Shown here piece by piece: positions 18,101 through 27,950 of a DNA stretch of 64,000 nucleotides. Under the pieces are notes generated by a model that was not told where the DNA came from, did no database searches, and worked only from the letters and a program-made list of their open reading frames with translations. This DNA comes from Microbacterium sp. 4R-513 (GTDB lineage: Bacteria > Actinomycetota > Actinomycetes > Actinomycetales > Microbacteriaceae): contig NZ_CP049256.1 in NCBI RefSeq assembly GCF_011046485.1, forward strand, positions 1,984,001 to 2,048,000, given 5' to 3'. Made by a program: the position numbers and the translations under genes. Within the stretch, counting starts at the first letter, position 1, and each line of letters opens with the position of its first letter.

Positions 18101-21100
18101 ATGTTCATGAAGCCGGCGGGCAGCAGCGGATCGAGAAGGCCGCCGGGGTCGGCCGCGGCCTGTGGCGGCTGGTTCCCGCCCGTGATCGAGCCGTCGGCCG
18201 AAGTCGTGTAGGCGAACGTGACCGGGGCGCTCGTGAGCCCGCTGACGGCGGGCTCGGGCGCAGCGGTGTTCTTGTTGCCCTGGCCTTCGCCGATCGCCAT
18301 GTTGGTCGACGAGCCGTTGCTCAGCACCTGCGTGCCGTCCAGGGGTGCGCCGTCGCCGAAGGCGGAGGCCGGGATGCGGGCTCGATAAGTGCCCGCTTTC
18401 AGCCCCGACGCGACCCAGCGCCCGCCGGCGTTCGTCGTCGGGGTCTGGACGACCCCGCCGTTCGCGTCGAGGATCTCGATCGGCACACCGGCCACCGGCT
18501 CATCGCCGCTGTCGAACACGCCGTCGGCGTTGCGATCGAGCCACACGAGGTCGCCCATCGTGAATCCGGGCATGAGCACGTACGGCTCGTTGGATGGCAG
18601 CGGCTGCTGCGCGAACGTCCCGGAGAAGATCATCGAGCGGTTCACGTAGAGCCCGTCGAGCACCGTGTCGCCGTCCACGACCGACGGCGTGGCCGTCGAC
18701 GGGAGGAGCGCCCGCACCGACTGGCCCTGGGCGAGCGGGGTCGACGACACGAAGCGCACCGCCGTCACCGCGCCGAACCCGGCGCCGGCCGTGATCTCGG
18801 CGGCGGTCTGCCAGAGCCCTCCTGCGGCGGCGGGGTCGGCGTTGGTCGCGTCCCGCGCATCGTGGGAGATCGTCGCGGGTGCCGCCGTCGCGTAGTACCA
18901 GGTCCCCGGCACGTTGCCCGTCGCGCCGGTCGTGTAGGTCGGCTGCGCGAGCGCGCCCGTGATACCCGTCGTGCCGGTGTAGTCCGAGTCGTACTGGTCG
19001 CGCTTGGAGAGCGATCCGTCGGCTCCGTCGCCGTTCCACGGCAGCACGTCGATGAGGTCGGGGGCCTGGAACGGGATCGCCGTGGTGGTGTTGGACCAGT
19101 CGATGCGCCACGTGAAGGTCTGGCCGACGCCGATGAGCGGACGATCGACCGACTTCTGGATGGCGAGCTGTCCGCTGCCGTTGATGGTGATGAGTGCAGA
19201 TCCCGTCGCCGTGGGCGCGTCGGGGGTCGTGATCGACACCGGGTTGGTCAGCTGGGCGCCCGGGTTGGCGAGCGTCGAGACGCGGGTGCACACCGTGAAG
19301 GGCGGGAGGTTGTAGGGCACCCCGCTCTGCGGGATCGTCACATCGCCGTAGCTGAACGTCGCCTGGCGATTGACGGGGTTGTACGCGAGCGTGACCCCCG
19401 CGGGCAGCGCGTTCTGCGTGCAGGTGACGTCGATCTCGAGGTTCGCCGGAAGCCTGTCGGTCACGACGACCTGGTTGACGATCCCGCCGGGACCGCCCGC
19501 GAAGATGACCGGACGGACGGTCCAGGGGACAGCGTCGCCCGGCAGGTACTGGGCCTGGGGAGCGCTCTTGGAGACGCTGACCCGATACGGATTGAAGGCC
19601 AGGAGCGCCTCGCCGGTCGACCAGTTCTCGGCTTTCGTCGGGTCGGTCCAGCCGCCCTCGTTGATCGACCGAACTCCCGCCGGTATCTCCTGACCCGCGT
19701 TCGGACCGCCGTTGTAGATCGACCGCGCGGTGAGCACGAATGCCAGGCGGAGGCTCGACGAGGGCGGGAGGAATGTTGTGGGGTTGATCGGCCGCATCCG
19801 CACCATGTTCACGGTGTCGCGCCAGTTCGCTCCGAACGAGGTGGGATCCGATGCCCACGTGTACGGACCGGGCACCTGGTTGCCGATCGATGCGGCGGCC
19901 TTGAGATCCGTCGAGTTGAACGGGTACACGCCGTTGACGGGCGGGCCCGCCTGGGTGTTCGTCGTGTTGGGGCCGATCGCGTATTCGAGGAGGTAGCCGG
20001 CGGGCGCGGCGGGGAGGCTTGCGATCTGCCAGACCGACACGTCGAAGACGTCGACGAGGATCGGATTCACCACCGTCGTCTGGGCGTCAGTGTTGAGTAC
20101 GACCTGTGTGCCGGTGGTGCCGCCGGCATTGGCCTCGGGGGTGCAGCATCCGCCGAGTGTCGACCAGTAGCTCTTGCCGCTTCCCGGGATACCGGGGGCG
20201 GGCGGCCGTACCTGGAGCGGCCCGATCGAGGTGACGTTGTTCCCCGACGCCGTCGTGCCGTTCCACCCCGGCTCGAAGCCCGGGGTGGCGGACGTCCCGT
20301 AGTTCAGGTTGCCCCCGGCATCCGTGTAGCCCTGCGTGTTGATGACGGAGTTCGAGACGGGGATGTTCCCGGTCGGGATGGGCTCGCCCGGGTCCCAGGT
20401 CGGATCGATCAGCCGATACGCGTCCTCGAGCGGCAGGAACCATCGGACGTGATAGCCGCTGGTCTGCTGCGAGGACATCCCCTGGATCGTGAAGGTCGTG
20501 CTGCTGCCCGCGGGAGTGCCTTGGGTGGGACACGTCATCGTCCCGGGCGTTGCGCCGATCCCGGTTCCGCCGCCGTTCTGAGTGGGGCCGCACGAGTCGA
20601 AGATCGCTCCCGGGATGCTGAGCTGGTCCGTGAAGGTGAGCGGTGAGGTCAGTCCCGTCTGCCCGCGCAGGCCCCCCGTCGGGGAGAAGACGATGAGGAA
20701 GGCGAGCAGGTACCCCGTCCGGGACTGGCCGTTGATCGTCCGCGTCGTCGGCGTCGCCGTCGACCCGAAGTTGCTCTTCGAGACATCCCACCGGGGGAGA
20801 CCTGTCACCTGCACATCGGGGTTGGTGACGACATTGGAGGCGATGGCGTCGCCGCCCGCCGCGCGCGCGGTTGCCACCAGGCGGAAGTGCGAGTTGTTGA
20901 TCGAGTTGCCCAGAGGCGTCACCGGCACCTGCACGATGCCGACCGCGGAGGTGAAGGTGCCCATGTTGCAGTGCAGTGTGACGGTGCCGTCGGGGTTGTT
21001 CGTGATGTTCGAGGCCGGCGATACACCGGTGGTGAGGCATCCCGTCGGCAGCCCGCCCGACTGCGGCCCTGTGAACTGGAAACGCGCCCCGTCGGCACTC

Positions 21101-21835
21101 GAGGCGGTGATGTCGAGCACGACGTTCGTGACCGAGCCGCCCGTCGGCAGGCCGGTGAGAGACACCGAGAAGAGCTGCGTCGTGGAGTCGTTCGTGCGGA
21201 CGAGGCAGTTGGCGGCGCTGGAGTCGAGGCCCCCGCCGTCGGTCGCGTCGAAGGGCGGCGTTCCGGTCGTGATGAGTCCCTGGCAGGCGTTGTCCTGCGG
21301 TGTCGGCACGACCTGGATGGCGGCGAGCGGCTGCATGCCGGCATCCAGTCCCGTCACCTGGGTGGCACCCGTGATCGTGAACGGGACCGTCGCCCCCTGC
21401 TGGGGCTGGCCGGGCGCGGGAGCGCCCGTCGAGGCGAAGTCGTTGTCGCCCGCCCGGGTGGCGGGAAACGTGAACTGCACCGGAGCGGTGGCCCTCACGA
21501 CGAAACCGCCGTCGGCGACGTTGGCGAAGCTGTAAGCGCCCTGCGCGCTGCTGGTGGTCGTGGCGATGACAGCACCACCGGGCGAGCTCACGAGTTCGAC
21601 GGTGACGCCGGACTTCACCAGCTCGCCGGCGTCGCGCACCTGGTTGCGGTTCGTGTCGGCCCAGACGACGCCGGACACGAGGCTCCCGGGTCCGGCGGCC
21701 GCGGGGGGGCGCGGCGGCGAAGGTCCCCGCGAGCAGAGCGAGCGCCGCGATCACCGCGGTCACCCGCCGCGTGCCGACCCTTCCCCAGTTCTCTTCTTTC
21801 GCAGTCGCTGTCCCGCCCGAACGGTTCACGGCCAC
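15104..21835 (-). CDS. Giant surface protein with SdrD B-like domains and eight tandem repeats (two frameshifts)
   Basis: If two one-base shifts are repaired, this encodes about 2243 residues. The GTG at 21835 begins a signal peptide (VIAALALLAGTFAAAP). The body is then read in another frame because the G7 tract at 21703-21709 is one base too long. An SdrD B-like domain follows (SGVVWADTNRNQVRDAG, near residue 53), a long beta-rich region, a second SdrD B-like domain (LVWLDRNADGVFDSGD, near 1090) and eight tandem repeats (about 1255-2180). The true C terminus, APPTG, a membrane helix (LAFALLLVVGGALLILI) and RRGSRNEV, returns to the first frame; the G5 tract at 15245-15249 is one base short. 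That tail resembles a sortase-type anchor with a diverged motif. Role: surface adhesin or stalk, inferred. Confidence 0.8.
15270..18070 (-). repeat. Eight tandem ~119-residue (about 355-base) DUF11/DUF7507-like coding repeats
   Basis: Each unit begins with a phrase such as ISIEKSADxxEITAVGQVV, then YSFLVTNTGDLTLTxVxVxDxQ, PPAGALDAxPVC, TTLAPGxxTTCTATYTVTQAD, and ends DDTATAxGxPPG...SIPVTGQ. Two conserved Cys per unit could form a disulfide. Units differ at many positions, so the array is old; near-identical stretches could still recombine and change copy number. Confidence 0.85.
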
Positions 21836-22096
21836 TCCCCACAGATCCGCTCCCCCGAATTGCAGGCGTCGCGCCGGTCGTCCTGCGCGACGGCCTCACG
21901 CTAGCCCTGGACCGAAAGCGGGATCAAGAGGAAGCGCGCCGCGCGGAGCCCTCGCTCGCCCGTCGAGGGTGAATTGACGGGCGATCCGTCCTGCGCGGCG
22001 CGCCCCGGCGGGGGTTTGAGTCGTCTTCTTTCGTCACGTTGCCGGATGTTTCGCTGTCCCGCGCGCGGCCGCGCAGACCCCCGAGAGACTCGTGCC
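21836..22096. other. Divergent intergenic region, surface protein versus sulfurtransferase
   Basis: A 261-base gap between divergent genes. A GGGGAG ribosome-binding site lies just ahead of the surface-protein GTG. No clear -35/-10 pair or operator palindrome was found in either direction. Confidence 0.35.
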
Positions 22097-22952
22097 ATGC
22101 CGCACCTGATCAGTCCACGAGACGTGCAGGCCGAGCTCGATTCCGGCCGCACCGTGCGCTTCCTCGACGTGCGCTGGAGGCTGGATGCGCCGGAGGGCCG
22201 GCCGGCGTATGTGACCGCGCACCTGCCGGGTGCCGTGTACGTCGACCTCGAGCGCGAGCTCGCCAAGCGCGGGTATCCGGAGGAGGGCCGGTATCCGCCG
22301 CCGGACCTCCCCGCGCTCGAGCAGTCGGCGCGACGCTGGGGCATCGACGACGGCGACCTCGTCGTCGCGTACGACGACAACGACGCCGTCGCGGCGGCGG
22401 CGCGCGTGGTGGCTTCTCCGGCGCCGCGGCGTCGACATCCGGGTGCTCGACGGTGGTCTGCGTGTGTGGGTGGCGAATGGTCTGCCGCTCGAGCGCGGTG
22501 ACCGTGCGCCGCGACCCGGCACCGTGCACCTCCTCGATGCCGATCCGGGAGCGGCGACGATCGACCAGGCGGCCCGCGCCCCCATCGAGGGGCATCTCGT
22601 CGACACCCGCGCCCCGGAGCAGTACCGCGGGATCACCACGGGCCTCGATCCGGTTACGGGTCATATCCCCGGCGCCATCAACGTGCCGGCGATCACGCAC
22701 ATCCTCCGGGACGGCACCTTGCGCTCACCCGACGAGATCCGCGCGGCGTTCGTCGCGGCCGGTGTCGACCTCGACAGGCCCATCACGCTGTACTGCGCGG
22801 CCGGGATCGGCTCGGCGCATACGGCGCTCGCCCTCGCGCACGCCGGAGTCGAGACCCGCGTGTACACCGGCTCGTGGAGCCAGTGGGCGCGCTCGTCCAC
22901 CCGGCCCGTCGCGGTGGGGCGGACGCCGTCCGACGCACTGCAGGTCTGGTAG
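22097..22952 (+). CDS. Thiosulfate/3-mercaptopyruvate-type sulfurtransferase (one frameshift)
   Basis: Two-domain rhodanese. The first domain reads MPHLISPRDVQAELDSGRTV, HLPGAVYVDLE and VVAYDDNDAVAAA. The frame is then lost in the GCG repeat at 22391-22404, where one extra base must be dropped to continue RAWWLLRRRGVDIRVLDGG. The second domain keeps HLVDTRAPEQYRG, GHIPGAINVP and the catalytic loop LYCAAGIGSA (Cys233 in the repaired 284-residue protein). Enzymes of this class move sulfur to cyanide or thiols. As every domain landmark survives on both sides of the break, a sequencing error is more likely than inactivation. Convergent with the LacI gene, six bases apart. Confidence 0.85.
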
Positions 22953-22958
22953 CGCGCC

Positions 22959-23975
22959 TCAGGCGGCTGACGTCGAGCGTCGAACGACGAGCTCGGTGGG
23001 CAGCTCCACCTGCCGGTCGGCGAGGGGTTCTCCTCGTCCCAGCCGATCGACGAGGTCGACGGCGAGGGCGGCCATCTCGTGGATCGGCTGCCGCACGGTG
23101 GTCAGCGGCATGCCGCCCGGCGGCCGAGGGTCGTCGTCGAAGCCCATCACGCCGATGTCGTCGGGAACGCGGCGCCCCGAGCGCAGCACGGCCGAGACCA
23201 CGGTGTGCGCGACGGCGTCGTTGACGGCGAAGACGCCGAGCCGGGCATCGGCCGACAGGGCGACGAGCCGATCGATGCCGGCGCGCGACACCCCGCCGAT
23301 CCAGTCCGCGTCGATGACCTCCACCTCCGCCCCGGGGGCGAGCCGTGCGAGCTCCTCGCGGAAGCCCTGCTCGCGAGCACGCCCGAACCGGTAGCGCAGG
23401 GCGCTCGTCGCGAAGACGAACCGCTCGTAGCCCTGCGCCACCAGGTGATGCGCGGCATCCCTCCCGCCCTGGCGATTCGTCGCGCCGACCGTCACGACCC
23501 CGGGCTCGGTGTCCGCGCGCGGGTCGAGCACGACGCTCGGGACGGCGAAGTCGGCGATGAGGTCGAGCTGGCGCCGAGTCGGCGTGATGATGGCGAAGAC
23601 GACGCCGGACGAGCGCCGCGCCGCGATGCGGCCGGGCCAGTCGTCGAGGGGGTCGTCGCGCTCCTTCGTGAGGACGAGGTCGTAGCCGAGCGCGAAGGCG
23701 CGTTCGTGGGCGCCGACGATCACCTGGTGGCTCCACGGTCCGCCGAGGCCACCGAGGACGAGCTCGACGAGGCGCTGGTCGGTCTGCGCCCGGCGGCCGC
23801 GCGCGGTGGTGTCACGGTCGTACCCGAGCCGGGCCGCCGCGTCGAGGACGGCGCGTCTCGTGGCCGGCGAGTAGTCGCCGCGCCGCGAGAGGACGCGCGA
23901 GGCGGTGCTCGCCGAGACGCCCGCCGCTTGGGCGACATCGACGAGCGAAGCGCGCCGGTCCGTCGTGTCGCTCAC
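22959..23975 (-). CDS. LacI-family transcriptional regulator
   Basis: 338 residues. The N-terminal helix-turn-helix LVDVAQAAGVSASTASRVLSRRGDYSPATRRAV is diagnostic, with the hinge near residue 55. The periplasmic-binding-like effector domain follows, including GVMGFDDDPRPPGG and the final TTVRQPIHEMAALAVDLV. GTG start at 23975. It is divergent from the ThuA and Gfo/Idh/MocA pair, which it probably controls. TTGCGCAG at 23986-23993 in the 74-base spacer is a weak candidate half-operator with a central CG. Confidence 0.92.
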   Translation of the reverse strand: MSDTTDRRASLVDVAQAAGVSASTASRVLSRRGDYSPATRRAVLDAAARLGYDRDTTARGRRAQTDQRLVELVLGGLGGPWSHQVIVGAHERAFALGYDLVLTKERDDPLDDWPGRIAARRSSGVVFAIITPTRRQLDLIADFAVPSVVLDPRADTEPGVVTVGATNRQGGRDAAHHLVAQGYERFVFATSALRYRFGRAREQGFREELARLAPGAEVEVIDADWIGGVSRAGIDRLVALSADARLGVFAVNDAVAHTVVSAVLRSGRRVPDDIGVMGFDDDPRPPGGMPLTTVRQPIHEMAALAVDLVDRLGRGEPLADRQVELPTELVVRRSTSAA

Positions 23976-24049
23976 TCACCCATTTTTGCGCAGTATTCGG
24001 ACGAGGGATGCCGCGGCCTGGCATCGTCGGGTGCCGGAGGTGGTGATCG

Positions 24050-24766
24050 ATGACGACACCGACAAGAAAGGCCCTCGTCGTTCGCGGGGGATGGGACGGG
24101 CACAAGCCGGTCGAGGCGACGGAGCGGTTCCTCCCGTTCCTGCGCGAGAACGGCTTCGACGTGCGCGTCGAGGAGTCGACGGAGGTCTACGCGGATGCCG
24201 CGGCGCTCGCCGCGACCGACCTGATCGTGCAGTCCGTCACGATGTCGGAGATCTCGCGGGAGGAGCTCGGGGGCCTGCGGTCGGCCGTGGAAGCGGGCAC
24301 GGGACTGACCGGATGGCACGGCGGCATCGCCGACTCGTTCCGCGCATCGTCGGACTACCTGCAGCTCGTCGGCGGCCAGTTCGCTACGCACCCCGCGGTG
24401 GGTCCCGGCGTGGAACGCGCGGAAGGCGAGGAGAACTATCGCGACTACGTCGTGGAGTTCACCGAGCTCGGGCGGCGGCATCCCATCACCGAGGGCCTCG
24501 AGAACTTCACGCTGCGCACCGAGCAGTACTGGGTGCTCTTCGACGAGCTGAACGACGTGCTCGCGACGACGACCCACCCCGCCGAGCCCGAGCAGCCGTG
24601 GCATCGCCCACACACCTCGCCGGCGGTCTGGACCCGCGAGTGGGGAGCCGGTCGCATCGCGGTGGCGACGCCCGGCCACAGCCTCGACATCCTGGACCAC
24701 CCGAGCGTCCGCACCATCATCGAGAGGGGGATGCTGTGGGCAGCGCGCACCGCATCGGCGTCGTAG
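24050..24766 (+). CDS. ThuA-domain (trehalose utilisation-like) protein
   Basis: 238 residues of the ThuA family, a class-I glutamine amidotransferase-like fold found with sugar-oxidation genes; in rhizobia ThuA acts with the Gfo/Idh/MocA protein ThuB on 3-keto disaccharides. Visible: ALVVRGGWDGHKPVEATERF at the start, DLIVQSVTMSEIS, GTGLTGWHGGIADSF, and a C-terminal WTREWGAGRIAVATPGHSLD. The next gene starts 31 bases before its stop, so the two are coupled. Keto-sugar processing is the favoured role; substrate unknown. Confidence 0.88.
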   Translation: MTTPTRKALVVRGGWDGHKPVEATERFLPFLRENGFDVRVEESTEVYADAAALAATDLIVQSVTMSEISREELGGLRSAVEAGTGLTGWHGGIADSFRASSDYLQLVGGQFATHPAVGPGVERAEGEENYRDYVVEFTELGRRHPITEGLENFTLRTEQYWVLFDELNDVLATTTHPAEPEQPWHRPHTSPAVWTREWGAGRIAVATPGHSLDILDHPSVRTIIERGMLWAARTASAS

Positions 24767-25815
24767 GACTCGGCTTCATCTCGAAGGTCTATCTCGAGAC
24801 GCTCACCGCCGCGCCGGACGTCGAGATCACCGCCGTCGCGGACCTCGATCGTTCGAGAGCGGATGCCGCGGCCGACGCCCTCCCGTCGGCACGCGCGCGC
24901 TCGGTCGACGAGCTCCTCGCCGCCGACGATGTCGACGTCGTGCTCAACCTCACGATCCCCGCGGCGCACGCCGACGTCGCGCTCGCGGCGATCGCGCAGG
25001 GCAAGGACGTCTACGGCGAGAAGCCGCTCGCCGCCGCGTTCGCCGACGCCCAGGAGATCCTGCGCGCCGCCGAGGCCGCCGGCGTGCGTGTCGGCTGCGC
25101 ACCCGACACGGTGCTCGGCACGGGCCTCCAGACCGCACGCGCCGTCGTGGACGCCGGCGAGATCGGCCGGCCCATCGCCGCGACCGCACAGATGGTGACG
25201 CCGGGACACGAGCGGTGGCATCCCAACCCCGACTTCTACTACCAGCCCGGCGGCGGACCCCTGCTCGACATGGGTCCGTATTACGTCACGGCGCTCGTCC
25301 AGCTCCTCGGACCCGTCGAATCCGTCTTCGGCGCGGGCAGCCGGCTGCGCTCCGAGCGCATCATCGGGGGCGGTGCGCGTGCCGGCGAAGCGGTGCCCGT
25401 CGCCGTCGACTCGCACGTGACGGGCATCCTGGAGCACACCTCCGGCGCCCTCTCGACGATCACCACGACGTTCGACGGCACCGCAACGAAGGCCCCGCCC
25501 ATCGAGGTGCACGGCGAGAACGGCTCACTTGGCGTGCCCGACCCCAACCACTTCGACGGCGAGGTCTCGCTGCACGAGCTGGGCGGCACGGGCTGGGCAC
25601 CGGTGTCGCCGCGCGCCGGCGTCCCGGGCGGTGCCCGCGGGATCGGCCTGCTCGACCTCTTGCGGGCCCCCGACGGTGTGGCCCCGCGCGCCTCCGGCGA
25701 GATGGCTCTGCACGCGCTCGAGATCATGACCGGGCTGCTGGACTCCGCGGCATCCGGCTCCCGCGTGACCCTCACGACGACTGTCGAGCGCCCGCCTCTC
25801 GTGCCGCTCCCGTGA
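24736..25815 (+). CDS. Gfo/Idh/MocA-family dehydrogenase, ThuB-like position
   Basis: 359 residues. Rossmann loop GVVGLGFISKVYLETL near residues 8-23, GEKPLA as the family EKP motif near residue 95, and GGGPLLDMGPYYVTAL in the catalytic domain. GTG at 24736, preceded by GAGAGGGGG, overlaps the ThuA gene. An ATG start is not available in frame near by. With ThuA and the divergent LacI regulator it forms a small carbohydrate-oxidation module, parallel to the isomerase-dehydrogenase pair at 9252-11191. The two dehydrogenases share long identical stretches, suggesting an old duplication. Confidence 0.88.
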   Translation: MGSAHRIGVVGLGFISKVYLETLTAAPDVEITAVADLDRSRADAAADALPSARARSVDELLAADDVDVVLNLTIPAAHADVALAAIAQGKDVYGEKPLAAAFADAQEILRAAEAAGVRVGCAPDTVLGTGLQTARAVVDAGEIGRPIAATAQMVTPGHERWHPNPDFYYQPGGGPLLDMGPYYVTALVQLLGPVESVFGAGSRLRSERIIGGGARAGEAVPVAVDSHVTGILEHTSGALSTITTTFDGTATKAPPIEVHGENGSLGVPDPNHFDGEVSLHELGGTGWAPVSPRAGVPGGARGIGLLDLLRAPDGVAPRASGEMALHALEIMTGLLDSAASGSRVTLTTTVERPPLVPLP

Positions 25816-25854
25816 GTCCGGGCGTGACGGATGCCGCGGCATCCGTTACGCCGC

Positions 25855-25878
25855 ATGAAGCCGCGTGACCGGCTTTGA
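25855..25878 (+). promoter_or_regulatory. Leader peptide 1 (MKPRDRL) upstream of the ABC operon
   Basis: An eight-codon frame ATG AAG CCG CGT GAC CGG CTT TGA, 100 bases ahead of the permease start. A second copy at 32401 encodes MKPRDHL with the same codons except one. A 20-base palindrome (25827-25846) and GTTACG lie just upstream, and no Shine-Dalgarno is visible, which suits a leaderless transcript. Probably a regulatory upstream frame. Confidence 0.55.
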
Positions 25879-25977
25879 CATGCGGGCCCCGCGCCCTCCC
25901 ACCGCCCCTGCGAACGTTGCCGTCTGACCCGAGGTCCGGGTCGCGGACGGACGTTCGACGGAGTGAGGGAGCCGCTC

Positions 25978-27018
25978 GTGGCGCGCTATCTCGGCAGGCG
26001 ACTGCTGCAGGCCGTGGGGGTGCTGTGGGCCGCCTACACCGTGTCGTTCCTCGTGCTCTACGCGCTTCCGGCCGACCCCGTGCGGCTGCTCGCGGGCGGT
26101 GATGCGACCGACGTCACGGGAGCGCAGCTCGACGAGCTGCGGGCGAAGCTCGGGCTCGACCAGCCGCTGATCGTGCAGTACCTCGTCCAGCTCGGCCAGG
26201 TCCTGCGCGGCAACCTCGGCACGTCGATCGTCACCGGCCGGCCGGTCACGCAGATCCTCGCTGAGGCCATCCCGCCGACGGCTCAGATCGCCGCCGTCGG
26301 GTTCCTGCTCGCCGTCGTCGTCGGCGGGGGACTCGCCTTCTTCGCGACGTTCACGCAGAGCCGCCGGCTCCAGGACTTCCTGATCGGCCTCCCGCCGCTC
26401 GGCGTCGCCGTGCCGTCGTTCTGGCTCGGCCTGCTCCTCATCCAGTGGTTCTCGTTCACGATCCCGCTGTTCCCCGCCGTCGGCGACGGAGGCCCCGCGT
26501 CGATCGTGCTGCCCGCCATCACCCTGGCGATCCCGACCGGCGCCACGATCGCCCAGCTCCTCGCGAAGAGCCTCGACACGACGCTCCGCGAGCCCTACAT
26601 CGACACGGCGTGGGCGAAGGGTGCGCGCCGCGGGCGCGTGCACGTGCGGCACGCCCTCCGGAATGCAGCGCTCCCGGCCCTCACGATGACGGGCCTGATC
26701 ATCGGCCAGCTCCTCGCCGGCACGGTCGTGACCGAGACGGTCTTCTCGCGCCCCGGAGTCGGGCGTGTCACGGCATCCGCAGTCCAGCAGCAGGACATCC
26801 CGGTCGTCCAGGGCGTCGTCCTCTTCGCGGCGACCGTCTTCGTCGTCGCGAACCTCGTCGTCGACCTCGTCTACCCCCTCTTCGATCCGCGGATCGTCCT
26901 TGGCGGTGCTCCCCGACGCCGACGGCGCATCGCCGATTCCGTGACGGACGCGACGGATGCCTCTGCCCTCGCCGACGCCGACGGGCGCGCGCTCGAGCCT
27001 GCGGGAGGCGCACGATGA
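25978..27018 (+). CDS. ABC transporter permease, dipeptide/oligopeptide (DppB) type
   Basis: 346 residues, inner-membrane subunit. First membrane helix LLQAVGVLWAAYTVSFLVLYALP, then the DppB signature LGLDQPLIVQYLVQLGQVLRGNLGTSI, and the EAA-like coupling loop REPYIDTAWAKGARRGRVHVRHALRNAALP that contacts the ATPase. Final FDPRI before an unusually long, charged tail of about 40 residues. The GTG at 25978 has AGGGAG six bases ahead; a GTG at 25963 would add five residues. Start of a four-gene ABC set whose members all overlap; the neighbours suggest an organosulfur or amine substrate rather than a peptide. Confidence 0.92.
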   Translation: MARYLGRRLLQAVGVLWAAYTVSFLVLYALPADPVRLLAGGDATDVTGAQLDELRAKLGLDQPLIVQYLVQLGQVLRGNLGTSIVTGRPVTQILAEAIPPTAQIAAVGFLLAVVVGGGLAFFATFTQSRRLQDFLIGLPPLGVAVPSFWLGLLLIQWFSFTIPLFPAVGDGGPASIVLPAITLAIPTGATIAQLLAKSLDTTLREPYIDTAWAKGARRGRVHVRHALRNAALPALTMTGLIIGQLLAGTVVTETVFSRPGVGRVTASAVQQQDIPVVQGVVLFAATVFVVANLVVDLVYPLFDPRIVLGGAPRRRRRIADSVTDATDASALADADGRALEPAGGAR

Positions 27019-27950
27019 CCGACACGACCGCGCTCCTGCCGGACACCTCGGAGCACTCGGCCGATCCGTTCGCGCAGACTGCCGCGGGACGGTTCGACGA
27101 CGCCGTCTCGGATCGTGCGAAGCGCCCTCGCGGCTCTCGGCTCGTGGCGCTCGTCCGCCGCCCCTCGGTCATCGTCGCGACCGTGTGGCTGCTCCTCGTC
27201 GTCATCGCGGCGGCGTGGCCGGCGCTCCTCGCGCCCGGCGACCCGTTCCTCGGCATCCCGGCCGACAAGCTCCAGCCGCCGTCCGGCGCGCACTGGTTCG
27301 GCACCGACCAGATCGGCCGCGACCTCTACACGCGGGTCGTGCACGGCGCCTCGCTGACGCTCGCATCGGCGGCGATCGCGGTGGGCGTCGGCATCGTCCT
27401 CGGGGCGGTGCTCGGCCTCGTGGCGGGCTTCACGGGCGGGCGCATCGACGACCTCATCATGCGAGGGGCCGATGTGCTGCTCGCGATCCCCGGACTCCTG
27501 CTCTCGCTGGCGATCATCACGGCGCTCGGCTTCGGGACGGTCAACGTCGCGATCGCCGTCGGCGCGGCGAGCATCGCCTCGGTCGCGCGCATCATGCGCT
27601 CCGAGGTGCTGCGCGTGCGATCGGCCCCGTACATCGAGGCCGCGTACACGTCGGGGAACCGCTGGGTCGCCGTTCTCGGTAGACACGTGCTGCCGAACGC
27701 GATCGGGCCGGTGCTCGTGCTCGCGGTCCTCGAGCTCGGCGGCGCGATCCTCGCCGTCTCGGCGCTGAGCTTCCTCGGCTACGGTGCGCAGCCGCCGCTC
27801 GCTGAGTGGGGATCGCTCGTCGCCGCGGGCCGCGACTACCTCCGCTACGCGTGGTGGCTCACGACGTTCCCCGGCATCGTCATCGCGCTGACGGTGCTCT
27901 CGGCGAACCGCCTGTCCCGCGCCCTCGACACGGAACGGAGCTCGCGATGA
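27015..27950 (+). CDS. ABC transporter permease, DppC type
   Basis: 311 residues. A long cytoplasmic N terminus (about 60 residues) precedes the first helix VIVATVWLLLVVIAAAWPALLAP. Then the DppC features: HWFGTDQIGRDLYTRVVHGA, several membrane helices, and the EAA-type loop VLRVRSAPYIEAAYTSGNRWVAVLGRHVLPN. ATG at 27015 overlaps the previous stop by four bases. Pairs with the DppB-type subunit to make the translocation path. Confidence 0.92.
   Translation: MTDTTALLPDTSEHSADPFAQTAAGRFDDAVSDRAKRPRGSRLVALVRRPSVIVATVWLLLVVIAAAWPALLAPGDPFLGIPADKLQPPSGAHWFGTDQIGRDLYTRVVHGASLTLASAAIAVGVGIVLGAVLGLVAGFTGGRIDDLIMRGADVLLAIPGLLLSLAIITALGFGTVNVAIAVGAASIASVARIMRSEVLRVRSAPYIEAAYTSGNRWVAVLGRHVLPNAIGPVLVLAVLELGGAILAVSALSFLGYGAQPPLAEWGSLVAAGRDYLRYAWWLTTFPGIVIALTVLSANRLSRALDTERSSR

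Noticed and set aside
15145..20646. Very long open frame (over 1800 codons) on the plus strand opposite the surface protein gene
   Set aside because: Its product is low-complexity Arg/Val/Gly/Asp-rich and matches no family; it is the antisense of a GC-rich repetitive gene, where stops are rare. Many other long Arg/Ala-rich frames in the window are shadows for the same reason.
22097..22952. Sulfurtransferase as a true pseudogene
   Set aside because: Only one base is out of place, in a GCG run, and both domains with the catalytic Cys are otherwise intact. The same type of break occurs in several unrelated genes here.
25827..25880. Riboswitch (for example a SAM class) in front of the ABC operon
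   Set aside because: The conserved segment is too short and lacks the paired core of the SAM riboswitches I know; what is conserved is a start-to-stop frame of eight codons.
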